A stretch of 64,000 bases of DNA, taken from NCBI RefSeq assembly GCF_004770995.1, contig NZ_RQHW01000078.1, forward strand, positions 1 to 64,000, written 5' to 3'. A program made the position numbers and the translations under genes. This stretch comes from Leptospira idonii. GTDB taxonomy: Bacteria > Spirochaetota > Leptospiria > Leptospirales > Leptospiraceae. Each line of letters opens with the position of its first letter. Position 1 is the stretch's first letter. The notes below the pieces were generated by a model that saw only the letters and a list, made by a program, of their open reading frames with translations, was not told the origin of the DNA and ran no database searches. Below are positions 1 through 9,112 of the stretch, piece by piece.

Positions 1-10
1 ATTCTACTTT

Positions 11-25
11 GGACTTTACAAGTCC
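11..25. promoter_or_regulatory. Short perfect inverted repeat near the window edge
   Basis: GGACTT-TAC-AAGTCC is a perfect 6-bp inverted repeat with a 3-bp spacer. No gene in the window begins next to it, so it may be an operator or weak stem-loop belonging to a gene left of the window. A second small inverted repeat, ATTATG-TCT-CATAAT, lies at 115-129. The rest of bases 1-300 holds only the repeat element at 181-256 and no convincing gene. Confidence 0.3.
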
Positions 26-180
26 TATGGAATTTCGTAAGATATATGATCAAAGGATTGCTTGATTTTTCTGTCCGAATTATTGTAGGAACTCCATTTA
101 CACCCTCCCGCTACATTATGTCTCATAATACTGTCCTACTTTTAAAAAGAACGAAACATGAAAAGGGAAACATTTATATC

Positions 181-256
181 ATCTTGCGCCAGGGACAGGT
201 AGGGCGCGGTCTGCCGCAGGCAGACGGGAGCGAAGCGCACCCCGGACTGGCCCGGT
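181..256 (-). repeat. Extragenic palindromic element, copy B
   Basis: This GC-rich island in an AT-rich gap, read on the minus strand, has the ordered blocks CCGGGC, TCCGG, CGCTTCG, a perfect hairpin (GTCTGCC / loop TGC / GGCAGAC, 209-225), GCGC, CCCTGGCGCA and AGAT. The same blocks in the same order occur at 18111-18186, with an unrelated hairpin sequence in the middle. That pattern, conserved flanks and a stem that varies while staying paired, points to a dispersed non-coding repeat family. It lies downstream of pckA, beyond its terminator. Confidence 0.6.
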
Positions 257-301
257 CGGTTTTCATTTGTTTCCCAATCAACTAACCGATTCGAGGCGCC
301 A

Positions 302-338
302 TAAAAAAAGCCGCTACCCTTTCAGGAGCGGCTTTGAT
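302..338 (-). terminator. Rho-independent terminator of pckA
   Basis: Reading the minus strand, AAAGCCGCT (327-335 complement) pairs with AGCGGCTTT (307-315 complement) around an 11-nt loop. A run of T residues follows directly. It sits about 50 nt beyond the pckA stop codon, in the right orientation for that gene. Confidence 0.85.
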
Positions 339-385
339 TAAAACCAACTTACTTACGTAAATTGGTAAACTTAACAGTTTCGAAT

Positions 386-1981
386 TTAAGCGACTGGACC
401 GTGAGCACTGAAGTCGAACTCTTTAGAACCACCTGTGAGATACTTTTTGTAGTTCTCAACAAATTGTTTCGCAAGATCCGCCGCAGTTTTATCGTATTCA
501 GCTTTATCCGCCCAAGCATTACGTGGGTTGAGGATTTGAGCATCTACACCGTTCACTGCTTTAGGGAAAGAAACTTGGAACACAGGGTGTTTTTCGAACT
601 CGGATTTTTCGATGTTTCCGTTGAGGATTTCATTGATGATTTGGCGAGTCGCAGGAAGATTCATACGTTTTCCTACACCGTATTTTCCACCAACAAGACC
701 GGTATTGATGAGGTAAGCGTTTACATTGTGCTTCTTCATTTTTTCACCTAACAACTTTGCATAGAAAGTAGGATGAAGAGTCATGAACGCCTGACCGAAA
801 CAAGCAGAGAAAGTAGCTTGCGGCTCTTTCACACCTCTTTCTGTTCCCGCTACTTTCGCAGTGTAACCGGAAAGGAAGTGATACATCGCTTGTTCGATGG
901 AAAGTTTAGAAACTGCAGGAAGAACACCGTAAGCATCATAAGTAAGGAAGATCACAGTGTTTGGGTGACCAGCTTTAGAATCTGCTTGGATGTTTTGGAT
1001 GTGGAAGATCGGGTAAGATACGCGAGTGTTTTCCGTTTTAGCAGCAGAAGAATAGTCTACTTTTTTAGTAGTCTCATCATATACTACGTTTTCCAAAAGA
1101 GCATCTCTGCGGATCGCAGCATAAATTTCAGGCTCGGTAGCAGGATCTAAATTGATCGTCTTCGCATAACAACCGCCTTCGATGTTGAAGATGGTTTTGT
1201 CATCCCAACCATGTTCATCGTCACCGATGAGTTTACGGTTCGGATCCGTAGAAAGAGTCGTTTTTCCTGTTCCGGAAAGACCGAAGAAAAGAGCGGAATC
1301 CCCTTGTGCACCTACGTTCGCAGAACAGTGCATAGTCAACACTCCCTTCAAAGGAAGGTAGTAGTTCATTACGGAGAAAATACCTTTTTTCATCTCCCCG
1401 CCGTATTCCGTACCACCGATGATACAGATTTTTTTAGCAAGATGGAAGATTACGAATACATCGGAGTTCAAACCGTGCTCTTTGTATTTTGTGTTTTTGT
1501 AACCGGATGCGTTGATGATTGTAAATTCAGGAAGAAGGTTCGCTAATTCATCCTTAGTAGGACGAAGGAACATGTTTGTGCAAAAGTGATGTTGCCAAGC
1601 TCTTTCCGTAACCACTCTGAGAGAGATGCGAGTTTCCGCATTTGTTCCTGCGTGACCGTCGAAAACATAAAGTTTTTTGTTGTCCAAAAACTTCACTACT
1701 TCGCCGTAAAGTTCGTCGAAGATCGCTTCGGAAACTTTCGTATTCACAGGTCCCCACCAAATGTTTCCCGTAGAAGAAGGTTCATCTACAAAGTATTTAT
1801 CTTTAGGGGAACGGCCGGTGAAAATTCCAGTATCCACCATCATGGTGCCATTGTCGGAAACTACACCTTCTTTATTATTCAATTCGTGCTGGTAAATTTC
1901 CTCATAGGATAGGTTATGGAAGACTTCAGATGGCTTTAAGCCAAGGTCGGCAAGGCCGCGTAAGTTAGCAGATACTGGCAT
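386..1981 (-). CDS. pckA: Phosphoenolpyruvate carboxykinase (ATP)
   Basis: Converts oxaloacetate plus ATP to phosphoenolpyruvate, CO2 and ADP, the entry step of gluconeogenesis in the cytoplasm. The 531-residue length matches the ATP-dependent family. Visible family motifs are RSPKDK (residues 57-62), the P-loop [11 protein letters not shown] (234-244) and the metal-binding GDDEHGWD (253-260). The ATG at 1981 is preceded by a good TAGGAGA ribosome binding site. It is transcribed divergently from glycogen synthase across a 70-bp gap and ends at a clear terminator. A possible minus-strand promoter is TTGACA (2037-2042 complement), 17 bp, AAGCTA (2014-2019 complement), but its -10 box is poor. 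The pairing with glgA fits an organism living on fatty acids that must make sugar. Confidence 0.97.
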   Translation of the reverse strand: MPVSANLRGLADLGLKPSEVFHNLSYEEIYQHELNNKEGVVSDNGTMMVDTGIFTGRSPKDKYFVDEPSSTGNIWWGPVNTKVSEAIFDELYGEVVKFLDNKKLYVFDGHAGTNAETRISLRVVTERAWQHHFCTNMFLRPTKDELANLLPEFTIINASGYKNTKYKEHGLNSDVFVIFHLAKKICIIGGTEYGGEMKKGIFSVMNYYLPLKGVLTMHCSANVGAQGDSALFFGLSGTGKTTLSTDPNRKLIGDDEHGWDDKTIFNIEGGCYAKTINLDPATEPEIYAAIRRDALLENVVYDETTKKVDYSSAAKTENTRVSYPIFHIQNIQADSKAGHPNTVIFLTYDAYGVLPAVSKLSIEQAMYHFLSGYTAKVAGTERGVKEPQATFSACFGQAFMTLHPTFYAKLLGEKMKKHNVNAYLINTGLVGGKYGVGKRMNLPATRQIINEILNGNIEKSEFEKHPVFQVSFPKAVNGVDAQILNPRNAWADKAEYDKTAADLAKQFVENYKKYLTGGSKEFDFSAHGPVA

Positions 1982-2051
1982 GGATTTCTCCTAGATTTCA
2001 AATCGTGTTTTTCTAGCTTCCCATCTTGCGAGTCGGTGTCAATAACAGAAT

Positions 2052-3485
2052 ATGAAGATTCTCCATGCAACGGCAGAATATTTTCCCTACATAAAGATGG
2101 GAGGATTGTCCGACATGCTCTCATCTCTCACGAAAGAGCAGTCAAAAACGGACGAAACTTTTGTCTCATTGCCCTTAATTTCCGGTTTTAAGGAAACTCC
2201 CCTCTATACAGGAAACCTATTTTCTTGTATCAAAACGGAGGAGGTACCACATTCCAACATAGTCACGGAAATCCTCCGGCAATCCCAGTTTAGAGAAGCG
2301 GAATGGAAAGGGGTGAAACTTTATTTTTTCGATTCCCCCCTATTTAGAGACCAATCGTCGATTTACGGAAATCCGGACGAACATTTCCGCTTCGCAGTTT
2401 ATTCTTACGCAGCCTATTTTTTAAGTCTGGAACTTGCCGTGGATGTATTTCACTGCCACGACTGGCACACTTCCTTGGCAGTCGCATTACAGAAAAATTC
2501 CCCTTATGGAAAACCGTCCGTTTTCACGATCCACAATTTAGCTTACCAAGGGGATCATCCGCAATGGATGACAGGATTTCTTAAAGACGCGCCTTTTTTC
2601 CTCTATCCGGAAGCCTATTCTCATGACGGCAAAACGAATTATATGAAAGCGGGGATCTTATCCTGCGATCAACTTACTACAGTTAGCCCAGGATACAGGA
2701 ACGAAACTCTTTCCGATGCGAATGGGTTTGGTCTTTCCTATATACTTCGTAAAAGAGAAGCAGACTATACAGGAATCATCAACGGGATCGATCCTGAAGA
2801 ATGGAGTCCCTCCCAAGATGAAAGAATTTTTCGCAAATACGGAACGGAAGATCACGAAGACGGAAAACTAAAAAACAAAATCTCTTTGTACGAAGAAATC
2901 GGAAGACCGAAAATAGATCCTTCTCGTCCTCTTGTAGGAATCATAGGGCGAATCACCTATCAAAAAGGATATCCCACCTTCTTACAGGCATTCAACGAAA
3001 GAAAACATCTTTCTCATTATTATATATTTCTGGGAGCGGGAGAAGAAGATCTACAAAACATCCTCTTTCATCTTTCCCATACGGAACAAGATCGTTTTTA
3101 TTTTTTCAAAGGATACAACGAAGAATTCGCCAGAAAGATAGAAGCTGCCAGTGATTTTTTTCTGATGCCTTCCTTGTTCGAACCTTGCGGCCTGAATCAA
3201 TTGTACAGCCATGCCTATGGAACCATTCCCATCGTATCCAGAGTAGGAGGTTTGAAAGATACTGTTTCCGAATCCTTACTCGAGGATCAATACACAGGAA
3301 TCGTTTTCGAACCAAATGATCCGGCTTCCCTAGGTTATGCGCTAGAAAGAGCGGAAACTCTTTACGAAAATGAAAAAAAGTTTTTCGAAACCAGAAAAAG
3401 AATCATGAACTTGGATTGGACTTGGGAAAAAAGAGTGAAGTCCTACAAGGAAGTGTACAACAAAGCGATCGAAAAAAGGCTTTAA
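2052..3485 (+). CDS. glgA: Glycogen synthase (GT5 family)
   Basis: Transfers glucose from ADP-glucose (or UDP-glucose) to the growing end of an alpha-1,4-glucan. The N-terminal KMGGLSDM (residues 15-22) is the family's K-x-G-G ADP-glucose-binding loop. HCHDWHTS and FTIHNLAYQG follow in the first Rossmann domain, then NGIDPEEWSP and, near residue 375, LFEPCGLNQLYSHAYGTIP of the second domain. The length of 477 is normal. The ATG has no obvious Shine-Dalgarno sequence. It is divergent from pckA. The usual GlgA start is retained, so it looks complete. A related starch-synthase-like GT5 enzyme with another glucan product cannot be excluded. Confidence 0.93.
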   Translation: MKILHATAEYFPYIKMGGLSDMLSSLTKEQSKTDETFVSLPLISGFKETPLYTGNLFSCIKTEEVPHSNIVTEILRQSQFREAEWKGVKLYFFDSPLFRDQSSIYGNPDEHFRFAVYSYAAYFLSLELAVDVFHCHDWHTSLAVALQKNSPYGKPSVFTIHNLAYQGDHPQWMTGFLKDAPFFLYPEAYSHDGKTNYMKAGILSCDQLTTVSPGYRNETLSDANGFGLSYILRKREADYTGIINGIDPEEWSPSQDERIFRKYGTEDHEDGKLKNKISLYEEIGRPKIDPSRPLVGIIGRITYQKGYPTFLQAFNERKHLSHYYIFLGAGEEDLQNILFHLSHTEQDRFYFFKGYNEEFARKIEAASDFFLMPSLFEPCGLNQLYSHAYGTIPIVSRVGGLKDTVSESLLEDQYTGIVFEPNDPASLGYALERAETLYENEKKFFETRKRIMNLDWTWEKRVKSYKEVYNKAIEKRL

Positions 3486-3489
3486 ACTT

Positions 3490-3642
3490 TCAATCGTTCC
3501 AAATGGAAATTTCTTTTTCGGAACGAAAGTCATCTTCATAAATACAATCGTAACTGGCCCATTTTTTCAAAGAGGACAACATATCTTCGTTCAATTCCAA
3601 TAACTCTTCGTAAATTTCGTTGATTTCTTGTTGCAGCGACAT
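3490..3642 (-). CDS. Small acidic protein, unknown function
   Basis: A 50-residue acidic protein, probably alpha-helical through its first half (a Glu/Leu-rich stretch EINEIYEELLELNEDML). It ends in EISIWND. I do not recognise a family. The reading frame extends further upstream, but the ATG at 3642 has a textbook AAGGAGG site six bases before it, which decides the start. It is convergent with glgA with only four bases between the stops. It lies downstream of the carbonic anhydrase on the same strand, separated by about 95 bp. Both proteins begin MSLQ, probably by chance. Confidence 0.6.
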   Translation of the reverse strand: MSLQQEINEIYEELLELNEDMLSSLKKWASYDCIYEDDFRSEKEISIWND

Positions 3643-3736
3643 AAAGAACCTCCTTACATTTGATAAAAACGGACCCAAAGCCGAACAACCTAACCAGATA
3701 AAGTTGAATCGGCCTTGAGCCTAGCACACACCATTC

Positions 3737-4336
3737 TTAAGCAGCCCTTCCTAACTTCGTCGCTTCGGGCACTTCGACGAGTTTTCCTGTTTTCACATCA
3801 TAATAGTAACCATAGACGGGAATATCCCTCGGAACCAGCGGATGGTTGCGTATTCTCTCTACGTCCTCTATTACACTTTCTTCCAAATTCGTAAAAGTAA
3901 GAAAAGGGACAAAACTTGCGGCTTTTGATCCACCTTCTTCCGTTACATTTTTCCAACCATTCGAATCAACTGTGGCAGTTTTGAGACTTTTAAGGAGTAG
4001 TTTACGAATGATTTCATCACTAAAGAGTTGCATCCCGCAATCGGAATGATGGATGACAAAGAACTCCTGTGTTCCGAGTAACTTATGTGAGATGACTAAG
4101 GAACGAATGGCATCGTCGCTTGCCCTTCCTCCTGCATTGCGGATGACATGAGCATCTCCTTCGGAAAGTCCTGCATATTTAGCAGGATCCAGACGTGCAT
4201 CCATGCAGGTAAGTATGGCGAATCTTCTCCCCGGAGGAAGAGGGAGATTTCCTTTTTCCCCGAATTCTTTCACGTATTGATCGTTTGCTTCGATTACGGC
4301 TTTGTGAACCGAGCTGTTTTCCTTTTGCAGTGACAT
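3737..4336 (-). CDS. Beta-class carbonic anhydrase
   Basis: Interconverts CO2 and bicarbonate in the cytoplasm. The zinc ligands and catalytic dyad are all present: C44-x-D46-x-R48 in [10 protein letters not shown] and H97-x-x-C100 in HHSDCG. At 199 residues it is close to the short Mycobacterium/Methanobacterium-type beta enzymes. The C-terminal [10 protein letters not shown] strand is also typical. The ATG at 4336 follows a GGAAGAGGGG purine tract. The divergent neighbour is DUF1304/sigma. Bicarbonate supply would serve carboxylases such as those around the PEP node, but no direct link is visible. Confidence 0.94.
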   Translation of the reverse strand: MSLQKENSSVHKAVIEANDQYVKEFGEKGNLPLPPGRRFAILTCMDARLDPAKYAGLSEGDAHVIRNAGGRASDDAIRSLVISHKLLGTQEFFVIHHSDCGMQLFSDEIIRKLLLKSLKTATVDSNGWKNVTEEGGSKAASFVPFLTFTNLEESVIEDVERIRNHPLVPRDIPVYGYYYDVKTGKLVEVPEATKLGRAA

Positions 4337-4389
4337 AGCATTTTCCCCTCTTCCTTATTATTTTCGCAAAAACCGTCTGCTTTATCAAG

Positions 4390-4438
4390 AATATATCCGT
4401 TATTACGGACACTTTATTCTCTATAGCGGATATATATT
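4390..4438. promoter_or_regulatory. Candidate operator with repeated CGGA half-sites
   Basis: In the divergent gap between the carbonic anhydrase and DUF1304 genes, TCCGT-TATT-ACGGA (4396-4409) is a perfect 5-4-5 palindrome. A wider inverted repeat pairs AATATATCCG (4390-4399) with CGGATATATATT (4427-4438). The same ACGGA half-site recurs in the opposite arrangement (ACGGA-TGAT-TCCGT) after the sigma-factor gene. No clear -35/-10 pair was found here. Confidence 0.4.
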
Positions 4439-4522
4439 TATACAAATCCTAGCTTTTTTTCTGAAAACTGTCACAATCAGCTGCGGCTCGTTGTCAAAAG
4501 GCTTAAAATAGGAGATCAATGC

Positions 4523-4897
4523 ATGGCATTACTTGGAAAAATTTTAGTAGGATTCGTGGCAGTAGAACACGTTCTCATTTTAATCTTGGAGATGTTTCTT
4601 TGGCAGTCCGAAATCGGCTTAAAAATCTTTAAAATGACCCCGGAAGTGGCTTCGGCTTCTGCAACTCTGGCCAAAAACCAAGGTTTGTACAATGGGTTTC
4701 TGGCAGCGGGTTTGTTTTGGGCGCTATTCTGGATCCAAGACCAATCTCAAAAATTCCAAACCACTGTTTTCTTTTTGGGATGTATCGTAGTGGCTGCCAT
4801 CTTCGGAGCAGCGACCGCAAAATTCTCCATACTTTTCACGCAGGGGCTTCCCGCCTTTTTAGCGTTAATCGTCACATTGGTTGTCAATAAAAAGTAA
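4523..4897 (+). CDS. DUF1304 family inner-membrane protein
   Basis: A 124-residue protein with four predicted membrane spans. It matches the pattern of the DUF1304 (YqjF-like small membrane protein) family: an N-terminal VEHVLILILEMFLW span, then NQGLYNGFLAAGLFWAL. The family's function is unknown. Its stop codon directly abuts the ATG of the sigma-factor gene (TAAATG), so the two are almost certainly co-transcribed and translationally coupled. That makes the membrane protein a candidate partner of the sigma factor, although it has no anti-sigma domain that I can see. Confidence 0.85.
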   Translation: MALLGKILVGFVAVEHVLILILEMFLWQSEIGLKIFKMTPEVASASATLAKNQGLYNGFLAAGLFWALFWIQDQSQKFQTTVFFLGCIVVAAIFGAATAKFSILFTQGLPAFLALIVTLVVNKK

Positions 4898-5728
4898 ATG
4901 AACGATCCCCACCTAGATTTGTTAGATGGAACCTTGAAGGGAGATCAAAAATCCTTAAAGGAACTGGTTCTGATCTTCCAAGAGAAAATTTTCGGTTTGT
5001 CTCTGAAATTTCTCTGGGATCCGGACGATGCGGAAGATGCTACTCAGGAAATCCTCATCAAAGTCATAACGAATCTGGGCGGGTTCCGCAAGGAAAGCAA
5101 ACTCTCCACTTGGGTCTACAGGATCGCAGTCAATCATCTCATCAATTTTAAAAAAAGTCTTTTAGAAACTTCAAAAGTTCGATTCAAATTGGTTCATTCG
5201 GAACTTCAAAAATCACAAGTTGTAGAGACGAATACTTCCGAAGAAACGGAATTCATCTCTATGAATGTGCAGGCCGCTTGCACACATGCCATGCTTCTTT
5301 GTTTGAAAAGAAACCACAGAATGGCGTTTTTATTAGGAGAAGTATTCCAAGTCACTGGGGAAGAAGGTGCTTGGATCATGGGAATCACACCGGCTAACTT
5401 CCGTAAAAAATTATCCAGAGCCAGACTCAGAATGAACGAATTTTTAGGAAGCCATTGCGGGATTGCCAATTCGGAAAACAAATGCAGGTGCAAAAACAGA
5501 ATCGCCTACTCGATGCAAAACGGTAGAATCCATTCTTATCTTTCTCTTTCGGAAAAAATGAAGGAATCGGGAGAATGGAAAAATCAAACCGCATTGTTGT
5601 ATGCTTCAGGAGAGATCAAAGAAGTTGCTGAGATCTATCGTTTCGGCCCGAACTTTCGTTCAGGGAGAGATGGACTTGCTTTTTTAAAAAAAAGCTTTTC
5701 AGAAGGAAAATTCCAAATCCTGGAATAA
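4898..5728 (+). CDS. ECF-type RNA polymerase sigma factor with Cys-rich C-terminal extension
   Basis: Directs RNA polymerase to a dedicated promoter set. Region 2 is seen at residues 40-80 (DPDDAEDATQEILIKV, then STWVYRIAVNHLIN), the hallmark of sigma-70 group 4. Region 4, a helix-turn-helix, lies around 145-185. Beyond it, HCGIANSENKCRCKNRI (a C-x8-C-x-C cluster) and about 70 further residues form an extension. At 276 residues it is much longer than a minimal ECF factor (about 180). Extended ECF factors often carry their own regulatory module instead of a separate anti-sigma factor. None is seen next door, only the coupled DUF1304 protein. The cysteines might bind zinc; this is inference. 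Confidence 0.85.
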   Translation: MNDPHLDLLDGTLKGDQKSLKELVLIFQEKIFGLSLKFLWDPDDAEDATQEILIKVITNLGGFRKESKLSTWVYRIAVNHLINFKKSLLETSKVRFKLVHSELQKSQVVETNTSEETEFISMNVQAACTHAMLLCLKRNHRMAFLLGEVFQVTGEEGAWIMGITPANFRKKLSRARLRMNEFLGSHCGIANSENKCRCKNRIAYSMQNGRIHSYLSLSEKMKESGEWKNQTALLYASGEIKEVAEIYRFGPNFRSGRDGLAFLKKSFSEGKFQILE

Positions 5729-5766
5729 AAATAACTTTTTTCTTTCTCATTGATACATCCTTTATC

Positions 5767-5782
5767 AACGGATGATTCCGTT
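5767..5782. promoter_or_regulatory. Inverted repeat between sigma factor and lipoprotein genes
   Basis: AACGGA-TGAT-TCCGTT is a perfect 6-4-6 palindrome in the 179-bp gap after the sigma-factor gene. It lacks a following T-run, so it is more likely an operator than a terminator. It shares the ACGGA half-site with the palindrome upstream of the DUF1304-sigma pair. Confidence 0.4.
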
Positions 5783-5907
5783 AATAAGTAAGAGAATCTC
5801 CCACAAATTTCTTTAATAACACGATCATTGAGGAAGATATAAGAAGCTTCTTGCTATGCTATTGAATTTCCCTTGCATTTTGCACCTTTACTACAATCAC
5901 AGTAAAT

Positions 5908-7371
5908 GTGAAAAGACTTTCATTTTTGTTTTGTTTCAACATACTCTTTATTTTTTCTCAATGTAAATTAACGCTGAACAACCCTTCCGATCCGTTCACG
6001 GAATCTTTTGCCTTTGCAAATCTAATCCGAAGTTTATTGTCCTCTGGAACCAATAACAATGTATGCGAAAGCACTGAATTTTCCTATCTATTTCCTTCCG
6101 ATTCTTCCGGAATTCCACCAAAGGTATATCAGGCGAGCGATCAATCCTATTATGTTTTGTTCGTTACATCTTCCCCTTTCGCAAAAGCGAAAAACTCCTT
6201 CATTGGAGTATCAGGAAGCACATTCAATTCGGTTTTGATTCATTTAGATAAGAACGGAAATCTTCTTTGGTCCTACCATCTTGCCGATTTGATGACAAAC
6301 GATTTTAAATCGATCGGAAATATTCAGGAATTCAATGGAGAAATCACAGTAGGAATGTTTGCCAAAACACAAATCGGCACCCCAAAACAATCGTTATACA
6401 GTAATTATAATAATGCAGGGGTGTATCGATTTTCACCGAACGGGGATTTACTCTGGAACACTTATTTCGGCAATCCAAGTGACAATACGGACATGACAGA
6501 TTTAAAGATTTCGAAAGATGGAAATATCTTTCTTTCCTTAGTTTCCCTATCCTTACCCGCAAATATTGGAAATTCGGTCACCACTCCTGCTTCGACAAGC
6601 GATGCAGATGGGTATCTAGTTAAACTCAGCCCGGCAGGAGATCCACAATGGTACAGCGTCCAAGGAGGAACGGGTGCGCAAAGAAATAATGAATTATTCC
6701 TACTTGATGACGGAAGAATCGTAGTTACAGGCCAGAGTTTTGAAGCATTAGATTACGTTTATAATAATCCGATCATAGATCATCCTGGAAATTCAGAGAG
6801 AATCAATTATCTTGTTACGTTTCTTCCCAACGGATCCTATGAACGCCATACATTCATTCCTGCTACGACCAGCGATTTTTTCTCATCTATAACAGCGATT
6901 ACATCTTCTCAAATCTATGTGCAAATGACAGCGACTACAAATGGAGTCACTCCAGTCATCAATCCTTATATAGGAGGGAGAGATATTTTAATCTCTAAGT
7001 TTGATCTTTCGTTAAATCGAGTTTGGGCGACTTATATTGGAACAACACAAACAGAAGAAAGTGTAGGAGGGATCCAAGCCCTTTCCGATCATTCCCTATT
7101 TGCAATGAACAGTTTTATATCCGATCCGGGATATGCTTCCGATTTTCCCGGAGCAAATGCGGACACTTTGTTCCAATTTCGCTCCGACGGCTCCATCCAA
7201 ACTGCTAAATACTGGCCCCTCAACTCATCCATTGAACAGACCTTAGGAAGTATGATTGCCTGTGACGGAGGTATTTTGAGAAGTGCTATTTCGATTCAAC
7301 AATCTCCTACAATCATTCAACTACGCTTAGATAAAAAACCTCGTTCCTTTTTCCCTTTGCCTTATCCTTAA
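5908..7371 (+). CDS. Beta-propeller-type lipoprotein (paralogue 1)
   Basis: A 487-residue exported lipoprotein. The GTG-started leader ends in IFSQC, a spirochaete-style lipobox with the lipidated Cys near residue 19. It is followed by KLTLNNPSDPFTESF. The body is built of repeating motifs with Gly/Asp turns and strands such as GYLVKLSPAGDPQW and DDGRIVVTGQS, like SBBP/YVTN beta-propeller repeats. The molecular role is unknown; outer-membrane or periplasmic surface display is likely. No ATG is available near the leader and there is no strong ribosome binding site. The next gene is a clear paralogue with the same post-lipobox signature. Confidence 0.8.
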   Translation: MKRLSFLFCFNILFIFSQCKLTLNNPSDPFTESFAFANLIRSLLSSGTNNNVCESTEFSYLFPSDSSGIPPKVYQASDQSYYVLFVTSSPFAKAKNSFIGVSGSTFNSVLIHLDKNGNLLWSYHLADLMTNDFKSIGNIQEFNGEITVGMFAKTQIGTPKQSLYSNYNNAGVYRFSPNGDLLWNTYFGNPSDNTDMTDLKISKDGNIFLSLVSLSLPANIGNSVTTPASTSDADGYLVKLSPAGDPQWYSVQGGTGAQRNNELFLLDDGRIVVTGQSFEALDYVYNNPIIDHPGNSERINYLVTFLPNGSYERHTFIPATTSDFFSSITAITSSQIYVQMTATTNGVTPVINPYIGGRDILISKFDLSLNRVWATYIGTTQTEESVGGIQALSDHSLFAMNSFISDPGYASDFPGANADTLFQFRSDGSIQTAKYWPLNSSIEQTLGSMIACDGGILRSAISIQQSPTIIQLRLDKKPRSFFPLPYP

Positions 7372-7567
7372 TCCCATTTCCAGAAACTCCGATCCACTTC
7401 TTTGCTACTAGTGGTTCGGGAAAACCTTGAAATGTCTCAGAAGAAAGATCTTTTTCAAAACAGATTTGACACTTTTATCAGAAATTAATTTCAAAATTTA
7501 AGAAAATGAAACGTTATACCTGCAAACTCGCTTGCAGGACTGCGAAGATAAATATATATTAGGCGCT

Positions 7568-9109
7568 ATGGCAACGAAGTGGCTCCGACCTTTACTTTTG
7601 AGTTTTTCACTTCCTATTTGTTTTTCGTTCTGTAAACTCAACCTAAACAATGCAGGTGATCCTTTCACCGAAAACTTTTTATTAACCGCCGCAATCAAAG
7701 AATACCTCCGCACTTGCAAAACGGAACAAGTCTGGGAACAAAAAATAGGTACTGGAAATAACTATGTCGTTGTTACGAAAAACGTAGTCCTCCCGGACGG
7801 AGACATCGTCATTGCGGGATTTGCCAGCGAACCGATCTCTCCTGACACTTCCAGTGCGGGGAAAAATCAATCTTACTCGGGAACGACCGGGGTCACAAAA
7901 GAAGGTTTTATCGTCAAATTGGATGGAAGAGACGGCAAAATACAGTGGTTAGACTATTTAGGGGAAGTAAGCGGTGACAACGAAGAGGTAGTAGCATTAG
8001 GACTGTTCACAAACGGAGATATCGCCGTTTCTTCCGTCGCCACCGGAACGGAAATCCCGGGAGGAATCTCTCCCAAAACGGCCACAAACACATTGTTTGT
8101 TGCCAGATACAATTCGTCCGGCAATCGTTTGTGGCATACCTATCTCGACAGTCCGAACGCCAACGGAGACAGAGGGATTCTACTCGTCGACGATTCCGAC
8201 CAAATCCATCTGCTCATTATGACAACCACGGCAAGCCCTCCTCATTTGGGCTTTTCCGAGTTCCCGTCACCTAAAGTCGCCTCAATGGGAAGTTATTCGG
8301 ACAATGATGTCTGTTATGCGCTTTTGTCGTCGGCAGGAGTCCCTATCGCTCAAACGTTTTTATCCGGCACCGGTTCCGAATACGCATATACCATAGTGCA
8401 ACAGGGAGATAAGATTTATATCGGAGGAAGGACGACGGGCAATATGAACGGTTTTACAGGCCATCCGAATTCGGTAGGAACATATAATCGTCCGTATCTG
8501 GCAATTGCGGATAAATCCCTCAACTTCTCTTCGATCAAATACTACGGAGGTTCGGGAACAGGAACGGAAGGATCCATCAACAGTCTCATTAAAAAAGACC
8601 AAGAGTTGTATAGTTTCGCATTGGTGGACGAACCGTACGGAGCATCCGCTGCTTCTCCTTTTCAAGGAGTTGTCCCTAGAAAAAACCTTCTCTATCAAAA
8701 ACTTGCTTTAGACGGGACGGAAATATGGCATTCGTTTTTAGGAACTTCCACTTCCGGCATACTCGATAAAGTGCGACCAGGATTTCTTTTAAGTCACACC
8801 AACTCCGTTTATTCCAATATATTGGGACCGCCGGATGGAACTCGTTATACGGGAGTTGGCGATAAAGAATCCGGAGACGGAAGCGGAAGATTCCAAATGG
8901 CAGTCAGTAAAATGAATGCAAGCAACGGGGAACTACAAGCTTTGGTTTATAAATCGAATCTTCCTCAACCGGGTTTAAGTCTACTTTTCAACACGAAAGA
9001 AATGTGCCAAGGCAAAGTGAATTATCTCCAATTCGTTCAACCCAGAGATACATTCTCCAATCAAACTTATGTAATGGTTAGAACGGCGCCGACCACCGTT
9101 TTTCCTTAA
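7568..9109 (+). CDS. Beta-propeller-type lipoprotein (paralogue 2)
   Basis: A 513-residue exported lipoprotein, tandem paralogue of the preceding gene. I place the start at the internal ATG at 7568 because it gives a normal leader (basic WLRP, hydrophobic core, then FSFC lipobox). The upstream extension would put a non-leader segment first. After the Cys comes KLNLNNAGDPFTENF, almost the same as in the neighbour. The body again carries propeller-like repeats (GFIVKLDGRDGKIQW, NGDIAVSSV, GDKIYIGGRTTG). Function unknown. The pair looks like a tandem duplication that has diverged strongly except in the first 15 residues of the mature protein. Confidence 0.8.
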   Translation: MATKWLRPLLLSFSLPICFSFCKLNLNNAGDPFTENFLLTAAIKEYLRTCKTEQVWEQKIGTGNNYVVVTKNVVLPDGDIVIAGFASEPISPDTSSAGKNQSYSGTTGVTKEGFIVKLDGRDGKIQWLDYLGEVSGDNEEVVALGLFTNGDIAVSSVATGTEIPGGISPKTATNTLFVARYNSSGNRLWHTYLDSPNANGDRGILLVDDSDQIHLLIMTTTASPPHLGFSEFPSPKVASMGSYSDNDVCYALLSSAGVPIAQTFLSGTGSEYAYTIVQQGDKIYIGGRTTGNMNGFTGHPNSVGTYNRPYLAIADKSLNFSSIKYYGGSGTGTEGSINSLIKKDQELYSFALVDEPYGASAASPFQGVVPRKNLLYQKLALDGTEIWHSFLGTSTSGILDKVRPGFLLSHTNSVYSNILGPPDGTRYTGVGDKESGDGSGRFQMAVSKMNASNGELQALVYKSNLPQPGLSLLFNTKEMCQGKVNYLQFVQPRDTFSNQTYVMVRTAPTTVFP

Positions 9110-9112
9110 AAC

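Noticed and set aside
46..285. 79-codon open frame on the plus strand near the window start
   Set aside because: It runs through the repeat element with GC-rich palindromes, has no ribosome binding site and no recognisable protein pattern.
386..1981. Several long plus-strand frames opposite pckA (and similar antisense frames opposite other genes)
   Set aside because: They are mirror frames of conserved genes, with no own signals and biased residue make-up.
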